Shown one piece after another: positions 35,465 through 47,089 of a stretch of 64,000 nt of DNA. Position 1 is the stretch's first letter, and every line of letters begins with the position of its first letter. The notes under the pieces were generated by a model. The model was not told the origin of the DNA and made no database searches. It was given only the letters and a program-made list of their open reading frames with translations. This DNA is from Perognathus longimembris pacificus (lineage: Eukaryota; Chordata; Mammalia; Rodentia; Heteromyidae), in assembly GCF_023159225.1 (NCBI RefSeq), contig NC_063170.1, positions 61,602,208-61,666,207 of the forward strand. Reading direction: 5' to 3'. Position numbers and translations under genes: made by a program.

Positions 35465-36138
35465 TTTCTAGAATTAAGGTAACTAGTGTTAGTTCTGCCT
35501 CTCATTTTAATACGCATTTTAACCTCACTTTACAAGGACCAAGTCTGTGTATTTATAAGTAAATACAAGAAACTCCAAGTCCATTTCTGATTAAAGCTAA
35601 TGAAAAAGATAATCTTGACCGAAAATAACAAATGACAAATTAGAAATAAGCACATTCACAAAGGTATTAAAAGGCATACCTTTTAAAAATATAAGCCTTG
35701 CCCTTTTATACCTTTATAAGGTTACTATGAAGGAAAAACTGTAATGGACTGAATTGGAAGGTTTTGGGCAAGCTGACACATTTTTATGTTTATATTTTAA
35801 ATGCAATCCTGCTGAATAATCTATTCAGGGACACTGACAAAGCTGCCTTGACAGCTCAAAGGAATGAAAGTTTAAAGGCAAAAGTCAATCCCTTTATGAT
35901 GCTCAGTTGGTAGGAGAAAAAAAAAGAAGGCATGGCCTGGCAGGGGCATCTGAAACTCAGGCATGGCCTGAGCACTGAGTGGAAAATTGAATCCCCTTTT
36001 GTTTTAAATTCTCTTTTCAACTTCAGGATGGGACATCCAAAACAATTTCATTTACTTATCAATCATTTGCAGTCCCTTTTGTGTGTGTGTGAAAAGTCAT
36101 CTTTGTACTCACTTATTTTATTTTATTCTGGGTGCTAG

Positions 36139-36249
36139 ATGTCATTTTCATTTGAAGAGGTCTCTGCCGCAGTTGAAAGGTATCTGGAAAACAAAGTGAT
36201 GCCCTCGTTCAAGCAGATGACCTGCATTGACAGGCCTTTGAAGAAGATG
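36139..36249 (+). CDS. Internal exon 2 of the unrecognised gene
   Basis: 111 nt, exactly 37 codons, phase 0 to 0. The acceptor is a T-rich tract ending GGTGCTAG and the donor is AAGATG|GTACGA, which is moderate. The other two frames are closed by stops. The translation opens MSFSFEEVSAAVERYLENKV and ends CIDRPLKKM, reading like an amphipathic helical segment. The exon begins with ATG, so it could be a first coding exon after a 5' UTR exon, but the preceding exon (34384-34483) ends in phase 0 and joins without a stop, so an internal methionine is equally possible. Family unknown. Confidence 0.65.
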
Positions 36250-36789
36250 GTACGACCAATATTTCTGGTTTAAACGAATGGTTCTTTTGTCTTAAAGACA
36301 AAGATGCCCAATGACTTATTTCCATTTGTAAGCATTCAAAAGAAAAACAAAACTTGGTTGTTAATTGTACAGAACAACTATCTTAGAGTTTCTCCTCAAA
36401 TGGCTGTTCTACTACAATGAAAAGTACGATTGTTAGCAACCTGCTTAAAACTGGTTAAAAGAATGACCGTTTTAGCATGACTTTCCAAGCTATTTTAAGT
36501 CATGTATTCTACAAGGAATATTTGGGAATCCTCTTCTCTAGCTGACATTGTGCTAGATATTATAGTTACAACGATTAGTAGAATAGAGTCTATGTTGTCA
36601 TCTGCTCAGTGTTGCATTTGGCACAAAGAAATACGCATGGTTTGCTCAACATGCTTCTTTGGATCACAGGACACGCTAAATTTGACTGAATACACAGTAC
36701 AAGGAAATTCAGCAGATCGAAAGTGAAACAACACTGCAGATGTTTTCATCTCTTCTTTCCCAATATTTACCATGTTGTCTCTTTTTCAG

Positions 36790-36869
36790 AGAATTGAGAT
36801 TTATGACATCAAGATGAATGCAGCAGTTTCCCACATAATATCCTTTACAACCGCATTCATAAGGCAGAA
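36790..36869 (+). CDS. Internal exon 3 of the unrecognised gene
   Basis: 80 nt, phase 0 in and phase 2 out, with an acceptor at CTCTTTTTCAG and a donor GAA|GTAAGG. Only the phase-0 frame is open, and it is the phase demanded by the previous exon. The translation begins RIEIYDIKMNAAVSHI and ends TTAFIRQ plus two bases of a split codon. If the donor were ignored, the frame would stop one codon later (TAA overlaps the GTAAGG), a common sign that the exon end is placed correctly. The intron to exon 2 is about 540 bases. Confidence 0.62.
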
Positions 36870-37138
36870 GTAAGGAGGAGAGTCATGGGTTATCCTTCTC
36901 TCGATTTTTTTTTTTGTAAGAAAGAAAAATTGTTCAGACATCTCTCAATAGACCTCCTTCATTTTTCACTTGTCAAAATTGCGTACTATGACCATTTATA
37001 CATGAATTTTTAATAAAGGCAGTGGAAATACAGATTTTTTTCCAGTGGTCAAAGTCCATTGACTTTGGGACTTGAGAAAGGATCCAACAGCCATTGAAAC
37101 GCACAACCACTGGAATAGCATTCTTTTGTTGTTGTTGT

Positions 37139-37228
37139 TGTTTTGTTTTCTTGCTTTGTGGTGCTGGGTATTGAACTCAGAGCTTCCTGCATTGTATTTG
37201 AACCCTCTACCACTAAGTTCATTGGTTT
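37139..37228 (-). mobile_element. ID-like SINE
   Basis: Antisense: GTGGTGCTGGGTATTGAACT then CAGAGC, CCCTCTACCACTAAG; the GTT repeat before it is its reversed tail. Lies in the intron between the 36790 and 37809 exons. Confidence 0.55.
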
Positions 37229-37566
37229 TCTCTCCCCAGTCAACCCCCTTATCCTTGAACAAGTCTTCCCAAATCAGCAGAGTACAAAAGAGGTGTAGAC
37301 AAGTAGAAGTCTCCGGGGTTATCCCATGACCACGGCTTTACATGGTAAGAATACAAGACTATTAAATTCTATATAATGATCCAAGAATAGAAAATCTTTT
37401 CCTCTCATTAAGTTGATTACTGCCAAATGTAAGTACCAAAAAATTAACAGAAGACTGAAAAAAATCTAAAACCCTGCATAGATTTTATCAGAGCATCCTT
37501 ATTATATTAAAGAAAATCCATTTTTTCCTTGGAATTGCAAAAGAAAACCAGAGAAAGAGAAAGGAG

Positions 37567-37645
37567 GAAATAATATCTTCCTTCATTCTTTCTTTCCTTT
37601 CTCCCTTCCTTCCTTCCTCCCTTCCTTCTTTCCTTCCTTCACTTC
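37567..37645. repeat. (CTTT/CCTT)n tract
   Basis: Imperfect tetranucleotide pyrimidine tract in the intron just before the 37809 microexon. Confidence 0.85.
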
Positions 37646-37808
37646 AGGGGTCAAGGCGCTTAAACACTTCTACAATGGAACTTAAATGAGAGAAATATAT
37701 GCATGCAATCTGTGAACTTTATGTTGCTGTACAATCATGATATTAATGTCTGAATATATCACATTTATCTCTCTGCCCATTGACTTCTTTCTCCCCCAAC
37801 ATATTCAG

Positions 37809-37819
37809 TCCATGTCAAG
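37809..37819 (+). CDS. Possible 11-nt microexon of the unrecognised gene
   Basis: TCCATGTCAAG is bracketed by a long pyrimidine tract ending CATATTCAG and by a strong donor AAG|GTAAGG. Its length (11, i.e. 2 modulo 3) converts the phase-2 exit of exon 3 into the phase-1 entry that the only open frame of the 41273 exon (and of the 40152 exon) needs. Read this way it adds N-P-C-Q. Without a phase 2-to-1 exon the chain would break, so something of this length class must lie between 36869 and 41273. A tiny exon is easy to find by chance in AT-rich introns, so this is only moderately supported. Confidence 0.4.
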
Positions 37820-38733
37820 GTAAGGTCACACTTATTTTTATATCCTATTTTTAAATAATGTTATATAATAAATTGTCAGAGATTCCTGCAGTCAATTCCA
37901 TTATAATTTTCAAGCAAATCCAAGTAACTCCTCAGCCAAGGAGAACTACTCCATCTAAATTGTATATTAACAGCTCCAGGTCACACAGGCAGAGATGTGG
38001 ATCTGTGCTGCACATGATACCTTAAAAAATAGGAAAGCACTTTGCAGATAATTATACACTTGTCTTTGCTTTGTGCACTCTTGATGTGTGGGTAATTCTT
38101 TTTCTAACACACACTAACTTCAATGCTCAGATAATAAATGCTGGCCAAGGAAGTTCTTATGCATAGAGACTTGAGGCCAGGTGTGATACCTTCAATCATC
38201 CACTTCTTCGCAATACCTTTTATTTACATTTTTCTCCTTTCCCCAGGGAGTCAGAATGTTCTATTAAAATGTTTTCATTCCTCCAGTGTGTCTTATAGGC
38301 ATTGTTGAAGGAAATAGATATTTACACAAGTGAATTGGTACCTGCATTTACTGTTTAAAAACAAAACCACAAGTTTATCTATAACCCAAGTGTCAAATCT
38401 CATTGATAGTGGGAAATTAAAAAAAAATCTAAGATAGTGGCAGCTTCTGTTAGATCTTTAAACGGAGAAAGTGAAGAATCTGAATTTGAAAGATATATAA
38501 TGTTAATACTCATGTTTTATTACAGATACTAGATTAATTCTTCCAGTGGTTGGTAATCTTACTGAATAAAACCCAGATATCTTCATTTGTGTGGCAGTTC
38601 TGGTGAGCTCTTGGGTCCTGACAGCGACAAATAGAAGTAGGATTATTTTTTCCATTGAGCAAGAAAAGTAATCTTACTTTACTCTATAAAACATAGAATA
38701 GAGTAAGGTTTTTTCCTTTGCTTTGTTTGTTTT

Positions 38734-38734
<1 letters not shown>

Positions 38735-38783
<49 letters not shown>
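38735..38783. repeat. (GT)n microsatellite
   Basis: About 24 GT units, adjoining an antisense SINE. Confidence 0.97.
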
Positions 38784-38784
<1 letters not shown>

Positions 38785-38794
38785 ACGCGTCGCT

Positions 38795-38990
38795 GTTACT
38801 GGGGCTTGACCTCAGGACCAGGGCTCTCTCTGTCAGCCTGATAAATCAAGGCTGGGAGTCTACCACTGAACCACACCTCCACTTTTTGTTGGTTAATCAA
38901 AGGTTAGATATTTGTCTGAGCTGGCTTTGAACCCTTATCCTCAGATCTTAGCCTTCTTACTAGCTAACATTTCAGGCATGAGCCTGTAAT
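38795..38990 (-). mobile_element. B1-Geo SINE, decayed
   Basis: Antisense, adjacent to a TG microsatellite: GGGGCTTGACCTCAGGACC, TTGGTTAATCAAAGG, ATTTCAGGCATGAGCC. Confidence 0.65.
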
Positions 38991-39337
38991 ACATGCATGA
39001 GAATGGGTTTGAAAATCCCCCTTGACAGCCAGTTCATGAGATGCACTGACCAGCCAAAGACTTTATCAATGAAAAAAATGTTGTGGCAGAGAGGAGTTTA
39101 TTCTTCAAAGTCCCTGGACCCTAGCAGTGGCATTCCTCATGCAAAACAACAACAACAATAACAACAGCAATCTAAAAGATAATTGCTTTAGTGGCTCCTG
39201 GAAGGATACATGTCACCCTTAAATGGATATGACAGTTAATCAGATTTTGTTGTCCTCTAACATTTGAACCATTCAATTACAGTCCTGTGGTACTCCATTT
39301 GCTTCCGGTTGGTTTGGTTTTGATTTAAGACAGTGCA

Positions 39338-39395
39338 ACAGGGCTAGAGCCTCCTGAGTGCTAGAATTACAGGTGTGCTCTACCACATCTGGCTA
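39338..39395 (-). mobile_element. B1-like fragment
   Basis: Short antisense 7SL/B1 3' piece: GAGCCTCCTGAGTGCTAGAA then TTACAGGTGTG and CATCTGGCT. Confidence 0.5.
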
Positions 39396-40151
39396 CTGTG
39401 ATATTCCTAATTATTGAACATTTGGATTTATCGATCAATCTTTGTTAGTGTCAATTAGCAACACAATCGAGGGCAGGTGACACAGGTTGTTGCCTTACTT
39501 TGTGCCAGGGTGTATATACAAGGGCCAACACTACCCAGAGAGGGTTTTACAGTGTGGTCTCTGTTTACTAGGTGTCGGCTCAAAAGTGTTTCCGTTCCTT
39601 TGACCTGTGGGCCTCTATAAGATAATATGTCATCTGAAATGGAGACCCTCCTTTATTTTTTATAAATGTTAGGTCTGCTTTGTAAATTACATTTTTTTTT
39701 CTTCAAACTATAATGCCCACATCTCTACTGCTCCCTACCAAAATCTTAACCAAAGCAAAATTTGGTAAATAATCATCTACCAAGATCAAAACAATCTCTG
39801 TTCCCAGATTCATTTTGGATGCAGTAGCATTTTACATTTGAGCCAAAAGTTTTCTCAGTTTGCTCTTGCTTTTGAAAATCATGATGTTTCTGGAAGTTAC
39901 TGAATTTCATTAATATTCTTCCAGCAAGTCTACCAGGGGTTGTTATTATGTGGGATATATCCTTTTCTTTCTGATCCAAAGTCATGCCAATTTTTTAAAA
40001 CTTAACGGAGCTGTTAACCCTGAAATCATTCATGTATTAATGAGTACAGCTCAGGCTTGCTTTCCTCTCCTGTACAAGGCACCACAAGATGAGCATGTGC
40101 TACCAGACAGGTCTCCTCTCTTCTGATGGCAATTTCAACATTCTGTTTCAG

Positions 40152-40226
40152 TGGCATCATGTACAATGATGCTATTGACATTCATCTACCTGTATCCTGG
40201 TAGAAATGTACGGAAGTTTATCCACA
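40152..40226 (+). CDS. Candidate 75-nt exon with a hydrophobic segment
   Basis: The acceptor AACATTCTGTTTCAG is good; the donor CACA|GTATGT is modest. In phase 1 to 1 it is open for its full length and encodes ASCTMMLLTFIYLYPG followed by a basic stretch NVRKFIH. The first part is hydrophobic enough for a short membrane or buried helix. Length is a multiple of three, so it can be skipped without changing frame: the 11-nt exon joins either here or directly to 41273. The phase-2 frame is also open for 16 codons and then hits TAG, but no donor in that frame fits the downstream phase. A TG microsatellite starts 25 bases 3' of the donor. Confidence 0.42.
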
Positions 40227-40247
40227 GTATGTATCTATTGCCCTGTC

Positions 40248-40250
<3 letters not shown>

Positions 40251-40286
<36 letters not shown>

Positions 40287-40329
40287 ATATATACACGCAC
40301 ACTATATATACACATACATATATATATAT
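40251..40329. repeat. (GT)n then (TA)n microsatellite
   Basis: GT run followed by alternating TA/CA steps, 25 bases past the candidate 40152 exon. Open frames across it are simple sequence. Confidence 0.95.
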
Positions 40330-40604
40330 CATCAACTTTAATGGCAATACTGAATTTTTTGTCAAAGCACTGTTACTGTTCATATCCCCATTGCCAATAT
40401 ATCAGAATTCCCGAATGCTCTGGATGTTCTCATACATGTGGCATGGTCACTTTTCATTTTCACTACTCTGATGGGTATATACTGGTAGTTCCATTAAGAT
40501 TTTAATGCTAATTTTCTAGTAAGGTGATCAGTTGCTAATACACTTATAGGCTTATTTAGATTTTCTTATTTGGTCCATTTTAAAAATTAGACTCTCTATA
40601 TTTC

Positions 40605-40800
40605 ATTTTGGTTAATCTCCAATCAGCCACACAAAAATCAAACGCATCCTGAAGTAGAGTTGTAGTTCAAGTGGTAGAGCACTACCTTGAGGGAAAAAAA
40701 CAACAACAAACAAACAACAACAAAAACTTCTAGGACAGTTCCCAGGCCCTGAGTTCAAATCCCAGGGCAGGCACAAGAAATCAAAATCAAACAGAAACAA
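40605..40800 (+). mobile_element. Geo half with CAA-repeat expansion
   Basis: Sense Geo (GTAGTTCAAGTGGTAGAGCA, CCCTGAGTTCAAATCCCAGG) split by an A/CAA-rich expansion at about 40694-40728, with a remnant of the linker before it. Confidence 0.62.
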
Positions 40801-41272
40801 CAAAAATCCTGGTGAGGAAGAAAGACAATTCTTACAAGTAAGAAACTACAGGGAGAGCAGAATGGTGATTTGTTCCATGCCACAGGGGTATGAAATAGGA
40901 CTGTGACCAGCAAACTGTGTGCATTTGCAGAGCAAGTGTAATTCCCTTACCATTTTCCTTACAGAACATTAACATACTTGTAGCAATCATAAGCAGCATT
41001 TAGTAGCTGTGTACTATGCCAAAATTATAGTTAAAACATCAAGTACTCAGCGTGTATGTATCTCTGTTTGCGAATTACTCAGTATGTGGAAATTTACTTT
41101 TCATCGGACAGTTTGCTGTCGGCATCCCATACCTTTCTTCTAGTTCCCTCTACTTTCCCTGCTTTCCAACTTTTCTTTCCCTTTTGCCATTCATTTACCT
41201 GTGGACATCAGTAAAGTAACTAACTCATTGTGAAGGATTATGTACTAAATGCCCATAAATTGTGCTCTACAG

Positions 41273-41358
41273 GGACTTTGGAGATCCTGGCAGATGCTAT
41301 AACTAGGATTTCTTCGATGGTCTCATCAATGGGCACTCCCATTGTACGGTTTACGAAG
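41273..41358 (+). CDS. Internal exon (86 nt) of the unrecognised gene
   Basis: 86 nt, phase 1 in and 0 out. The acceptor is TGCTCTACAG and the donor ACGAAG|GTAAGT is a full consensus match. Two frames are closed within 12 codons; the open one reads TLEILADAITRISSMVSSMG and ends IVRFTK. The alternation of hydrophobic and polar residues suggests a helix followed by a turn. The next exon (43460) is open only in phase 0, which is what this exon supplies. This and the 43460 exon are the best-supported pair in the model. No known domain was recognised. Confidence 0.68.
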
Positions 41359-42774
41359 GTAAGTCTTGGGGAATAGCCTTTTATTAGATCATGTCTATGA
41401 ATCAGTGGGAAAAGAAGATCTGAGCACTACTACTCTCCCTGATTGACATGTGTTTGTAGCATGGTCCAATGTGTGCTTGCCCCTGGGATTTGTCCTTGAA
41501 TAAGGTATGTGACTATCCATTTATGCTCGTGTTTATTTACATTATTCTTTTTTGCATAGGGTTTGTGAACAATCAGACAGGATCACATGTAGAATGTAGC
41601 AGAAGAAAAATAAGTTTCATTTTACCCCGATACTAATACTTTGGCTATCCAGAAGCAACTCTTTTAAGCACCATTAAGGGAACCTTTGTGTATCTGACAA
41701 TAGAAAGGCACTGGGGCCTTAGGAATATTTTGTAAAAATGATATTTATTGGACTCCTATCATGAATCAAAAATGGGCTGTGCTTTCAAATTGTCCATGTT
41801 TTCTATGTATGAGAAAATGGAGTCTCTACAAAATGTAGAACATTCACTTTATGGAGAAGGCTGGTATGCAGCATTGAGAAACTAGTACTTGTCCTTAAGG
41901 ACTTCAGAAGTCCAAAACCTGTTAACCACAGCACAATTCAAAGCAAATTTCTAGTATGGTGTGCAATCATGAAGGCTTGAACATTTTTAAACATTTTCTG
42001 GATCTTATGATACTGAAACAGAAAGTTATCCCTACTTTGCTGAAACTTTTTGGTAAGATTTAAATGTAGCATATTTATTTCAAGGTCTCTATCCTGGTTA
42101 TTTGTTTATAACAAAAGAATAGATCATTCCATTACATAGGGTTCCATTTTTAGTGAAGATTACTGATGAACTTTTCTTGATTAAAATTAATAGTAGAGGA
42201 AGTTGTTGGGACTTTGAAATTCTCGTAAAGACACAAATGTTATTATAATTTGAGGGAATTTTTCCCTTTCATGTTTACTAAAGATAATCTTGTTTGTAGG
42301 AATGGTTATTGCGATTAAATAATTATTAAGCCTTAGAAAAACTGTTTCAAAAATTCAAGGAAAAATGAGGGTAAATGTCTTTTTTAGTATTCAGTAGTAT
42401 TTATAGAATAAGATAAAATTGTTTTTCTTTTCTAAATAAGGAAAGTGTGGCTTATGTGGAAATTTTTTACCATTTGATTTTTTCAGATGCCTTCTCTGTG
42501 TTCCTTTTCCTTTTTAAAAATAAAGAAGAAAATCTCAGAGCAAAGCTATTTCCTAGGACATTACTTTGGAGATTGTTTTCTTTCTCTAGAGGAGTAAAAC
42601 CTCATTGCCATCTTTCACAGAATTATTTTTTTGGAATATAAGCAAGGAGCTCTAAATTTATTGTCTTGTGCTTTGGCTTTCGATGAAAAGAAATAGTTTG
42701 TTGATGTAAACTGGAAATAAATTTAGAATGAGGTGCATTTGGAAATGAGAAATGAATTATAATGCCAGTTATCA

Positions 42775-43115
42775 TACACATATGTATATAGACTATGTGC
42801 AGCATATGTGTGTATATATATATATATATATGTGTATGTCTTGATTTATGGTTGGGGAAATACATTGTTTATTTTGAAGGTAGGAGTTGTTAAATAATTT
42901 AGACAGATAGATGGGGGCTTTATTGAGGACAAATGAGAAGTGAAAAAATTTAGTTTGGGATTTTGAGAGAAAAATATTTTTATAAGGTGGATTGGAAAAC
43001 ATATACCAATGTGTGTGTGTGTTATATGTATATATATATATATATACATGTATATGCATATATATGTGGATTTATTTTACATATGTATGTATTTATGATA
43101 TATATGTCTATCTTG
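42775..43115. repeat. Two TA/TG-rich microsatellites
   Basis: TA runs near 42804-42832 and 43024-43046, with TG/CATATG variants around them. Lies in the intron before the 43460 exon. Confidence 0.9.
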
Positions 43116-43459
43116 TGGATTTATTTTACATATTTTCTATTTCAAAGCAATACAATGTAAAATAAAATGGACCAAAGATAAAAAGTCATGTAAGTCAGAT
43201 TGTGGGTTAAAATACACAGGGGCTTTCTATCCAAGAGGACAAGAAATGTCCTGAATTAAGCCAGGGCCTTACTGTTTTTTTAGTTAATGGATTTGTCAAG
43301 GGTAAAGATTGCTTAGTTATGAAGTGTGACTTGCTCATTGTATACAGTGTGAAAATAAATGTAAAACTCCATGGCTGAAAAATGGGAGAAATAAGTAGGT
43401 GAAAGATAATGCTATCTAGAGAAGAACTTTATTACATTCAGCAGTTTGTGATTTTACAG

Positions 43460-43549
43460 CATATTAGAGCTTTATCTTCTGTAGTGAGAATGCCAGCTCA
43501 GAGGGAAACATCATTCACTCTTGAATTTCATCCTGGAAGAAATTTTTAT
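43460..43549 (+). CDS. Internal exon (90 nt) of the unrecognised gene
   Basis: 90 nt, exactly 30 codons, phase 0 to 0. The acceptor is TTTGTGATTTTACAG and the donor TTTTAT|GTAAGTAAT has a perfect GTAAGT core. Both alternative frames stop within eight codons. The translation starts HIRALSSVVRMPAQRE and ends EFHPGRNFY. The intron from 41273-41358 is about 2.1 kb and contains two TA/TG-rich microsatellites but no SINE. Downstream it can splice in phase 0 either straight to 48064 or through a possible 20-nt exon at 44129. Confidence 0.67.
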
Positions 43550-43796
43550 GTAAGTAATAATCCTAGATGATATGGCACAATATTATCCTATTGGAAGAGT
43601 AGGATGGAAAGTTTTGGCTTTCTATTAGAAGGCCATACGATTTGTTCAGCAGTAAATTAATATATGACTATTTTGAAGATTGGTAAGCCTGGATTTCCCA
43701 AATGGAGAAGCCTGGAAATTTAGAAACTGCTAGTATTTTCATGGCAAAGGCATATTTTTCTGTCTATAATTGGCAATATATTTATATGGTCAACTC

Positions 43797-44022
43797 TTTT
43801 TTTTATTCTATCAGTCATGGGGCTTAAACTTAGGTCCTGGGCATTGTCTCTGAGAATTTTTACTCAAGGCTAACACTCTACCACTTTGATCCACAGCTCC
43901 ATTTCTGCTTTTCTGGTGGTTAGGTTGGAGATAAGAGTCTCATGGACCTTCTTACTCAGATCTCGGCTTCCTGAGTAGCTAGAATTATAGGCCTGAACCA
44001 CCAGCACCTGGTTTGGCCACCT
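43797..44022 (-). mobile_element. B1-Geo dimeric SINE in the last intron
   Basis: Antisense copy between the 43460 exon and the candidate 44129 microexon: GCTTAAACTTAGGTCCTGGG, GTGGTTAGGTTGGAGATAAG, CCACCAGCACCTGGTTT. Confidence 0.8.
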
Positions 44023-44128
44023 CTTTTGAAAGCTGAATTGATTCATGAAGTGCTAGCTACAATGCTATCATTTCTGAGTAATGTCTCATGCCTTTATAAA
44101 TGCCTTTCTTCCTTGATTTACTCGTCAG

Positions 44129-44148
44129 TGTTTTTCAATTCCCACAAA
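44129..44148 (+). CDS. Possible 20-nt microexon
   Basis: The acceptor follows a clear pyrimidine tract (CTTTCTTCCTTGATTTACTC then GTCAG) and the donor is ACAAA|GTAAGG, the same donor type as exon 3. In phase 0 it reads C-F-S-I-P-T plus two bases, so it changes phase 0 to phase 2. That would move the terminal exon at 48064 into its second open frame, which looks at least as protein-like as the first. A G-to-T change away from the donor would run into TAA, so it is not readable through. Support is only positional and by phase. Confidence 0.3.
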
Positions 44149-44779
44149 GTAAGGAATTATTTAAAGCTTAGGTAACTTTAGCGTCAGGTTTTAAATTAAT
44201 TTAACACCATCCAATTCTTGCCACTCTTTCCACTGAAAGACTTTTTAAATAATTTGAATAAAATATATGACCATCTAAAATGAGGATGATTTTATTATGC
44301 ATGAATACTTTATTATAGATGCTTTAGAACCAGCATTTCTCTGTTATATTAAATTGTGGTAAAAATAAAACTGTCAGGCTTAGTTGTAGATGCACAGTCC
44401 CCGTGGAATTTTCTTATCTTCACCTTTAAGATTTTTCTTTTCTATAGCTATAAATCTAATTTTGCTTCATATCTTTCTGTTGCTACTCTAAATTCCTGAT
44501 TCATGGACTCATTCCCTACTGTTGGGTTTGATGTCAGGAAGTGATCCTATCTCAGAAATAACATTTTCTATAATAACATAAAAAGTGAGTATGTGGCTAC
44601 TAGACTGAATTGCTCAACTCTTAGTATTGGAGAAAGTTTCTGGGATCAACCCTGTTGCCGAGGCTGCTTTGAGTGCTGTGGACTTTTCTTCTAGTCTATC
44701 CCTCAAAGAATGTTATGCCTAAAGGCTAACAGTGTAGATCTACCAGCATGAAGAGTTTTGGGTGATGGTGAACTCAATC

Positions 44780-44960
44780 CTTCTCTCGTTCCACCTCTAT
44801 CATATGATTCATGTCTCCTGGACCTTGGCTTTCTTGCTTGCATAATGAAGCTAAGGGTAGCTCAATTGTACTTGTTACTGTAAAGATAATATAACCAGAT
44901 CCCTGGCATGTACCAAATAGAGTCCCTCTTCCATAGTAATCGCTGTAGTTTAATTATAAA
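44780..44960 (+). mobile_element. MIR SINE relic
   Basis: Plus-strand: GGACCTTGGCTTTCTTGCTT, GCATAATGAAGC, TGTAAAGATAATATAACC, CCCTGGCATGTACCAAATAG. Confidence 0.5.
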
Positions 44961-46216
44961 TGTAGGCTAGTGAATTTGGTAGTCTCCTGAATTGAGAAGA
45001 CCAAATCCCTGCTTTTTCTCAAGAATCTTCAAGTCTGGAATTATGCATTGAAAAAATAAAAACAGATGAGATATTTATTGTTCTCCCTGTACATATGATA
45101 ATATTTCTTTGGCTGCCTTTAAGATCTTTTTTCTTAATCTCTAATTGTTAAAAGTTTCACTATGGAGTATCCAGCATGAAATTCTTGAGTTTTATTCTGA
45201 TTGGTTAATGCAACTCCTTGAGAGTGTAAGATTCCTATGCCAAATAGGAGACTATCTATGGCTGTCATAGTAGCAGCACGAAGTTATGAGGTATTGAGCT
45301 CCTTCTGTTTTGTTCTACTTGGCAGGCATCAGAGTAGAGAAATTATTCTCACACTCAATTTGATGGGTGCTGATTCTACTGCCACCACATTTACGTTGCT
45401 AGCATAAAAGATGGGTAATTGGCTTGGTACAGGAAAAAATAGAGGAAAAGAAAATGCCAAGTGTTGTTACATTTCAAAGATATTTTTCCCATAAGGTTTA
45501 CCGGAGATATCTCATTGGCACATTGTCATTCACATTTCCTTGAACAGGAATGTGTCATATAATGACCGTTATGTGCAACAGGCTAGGACATGAAGTATCT
45601 AGTCTGCAAGTGAGAAAGAAAGAGAGAGTGATGACCGAACAGTTAATAATCAGTCCTGACATTAGGTATATTTTGCTACTAGTGTTTTCTTATTTCTATG
45701 ATAAATGTCTTCCATTTCCTAGGTAAATAAACATGAATGGTTTGCAGTTTGAATCCCCAACAAAGATTCTAACTGATTTAGAATCCCTAGTGTTTATAAC
45801 TAGGAATCATTAATGAGCTCTCATGGTAATAACTCTAACTGTAACCCCAATTTGATTGATTTGAGTAGATGAGGTCTCAGTTTCCAACCAGCATTTAAAT
45901 TCAATTCTGTCCTTTTCACTTTCTATCTACTGTTCTGCTTTACATGTCTGTTGGAATTATTAAATGAATAAGATATTTAAATGAAACACACTGAACTACC
46001 CTATAATTTTGAAAACAGTATTATTGCACACTTGTAAAATATTTATGATTGTATCTTGTCTGATATGTCCTGAAATCTAATAGGATTATTCACACAAAAT
46101 TCAAAGACTTAATTATGGGTCTCTGAAAAGTATGTTCTCTTGAAAGAAAGATGGAGGTATTCCCCATGAAGTCAACATGAATAAATCGCTAAAGAGTTTG
46201 TGTCCATTTTCCCTAG

Positions 46217-46530
46217 TACTGGCACTTTAGATTCTGGAACAGAGGGGATTCAAGAGTCCACATCAAAGAGGAGCAGTGTACACGAAGTTGCGAATCCTGT
46301 CTTGGGGCAGCATAGAGGCCAGCTTGCCTCCAGAACTAAGCCAATGGCAGCCACAACAAGCAAGGCCATTTTCATTATCTGCTTACAGTTTACAATTCAG
46401 TTTGGGAGAAAATTGAAGAGAAAGCTTGTGACTACATCTGAGACAATGAAGATAAAGAATCAAAATATGCAAGCCCAGTATCCCCAAACCAGTCAAGGAA
46501 AACAAGCAAAATCTCCTTTCTCTCAGGGAA
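46217..46530 (+). other. Long open frame with splice-like borders, unassigned
   Basis: A 314-nt stretch from an acceptor-like TTTTCCCTAG to a consensus GTAAGT donor, open for 104 codons in one frame (phase 2 in, 1 out). The product is Ser/Thr/Lys/Gln-rich with no recognisable domain. Its phase does not fit the exit of the 43460 exon, and the following 11-kb has no phase-matched partner that I could find. It may be an exon of another transcript or an unannotated repeat. Confidence 0.2.
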
Positions 46531-46845
46531 GTAAGTCATGTTGCTGCAAAGGATCAAACCCAGGGAAATCAGAAATGTGATTTAGTCATCAAGACGTTTC
46601 ATTTCAGCAAAATTTAAACACTAAAGTGTGGCCTTCAGAGAGGAAGAATAGTTCCAATAATGTACTTGTTGGAGCATTAAAGACAAATTGGGCAGCTCCT
46701 GCTAATTTCCATTTATCTTGCTTTAGTATTTTCCCCTTACTCATTCACAGTTGACAAATTTGTGTGGAAAATCACAACTTTTTAAAATCCATATACGAAG
46801 TTAACTTTCAGAAGAACTAAACAAACTGTGTGAAGGGTAAACTCT

Positions 46846-46927
46846 AGAGGAAACAGAGGTGACACAGGATGTAAAGGAAATAGAGATGGCATAGGAAGTA
46901 AAGGAAATAGAGGTGACACAGGAAGTA
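46846..46927. repeat. 27-bp minisatellite, about three units
   Basis: Two 27-bp units (46871-46897 and 46898-46924), each starting GTAAAGGAAATAGAG and ending ATAGGAA or ACAGGAA, plus a partial unit before them. Confidence 0.8.
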
Positions 46928-47089
46928 TCCATCACCTCATGGTTGCAAAGGGCAGACATAATGAACTACAAACATAGATTTCAGAGGTAGATTAGATGAT
47001 TGAATGATCAAAATTAAGAATTTCTGATCAAAAGAATTATCTCCTGGATGTCTTCTTGGGAGATGTTATTTATTCATTCTATATTTGAT

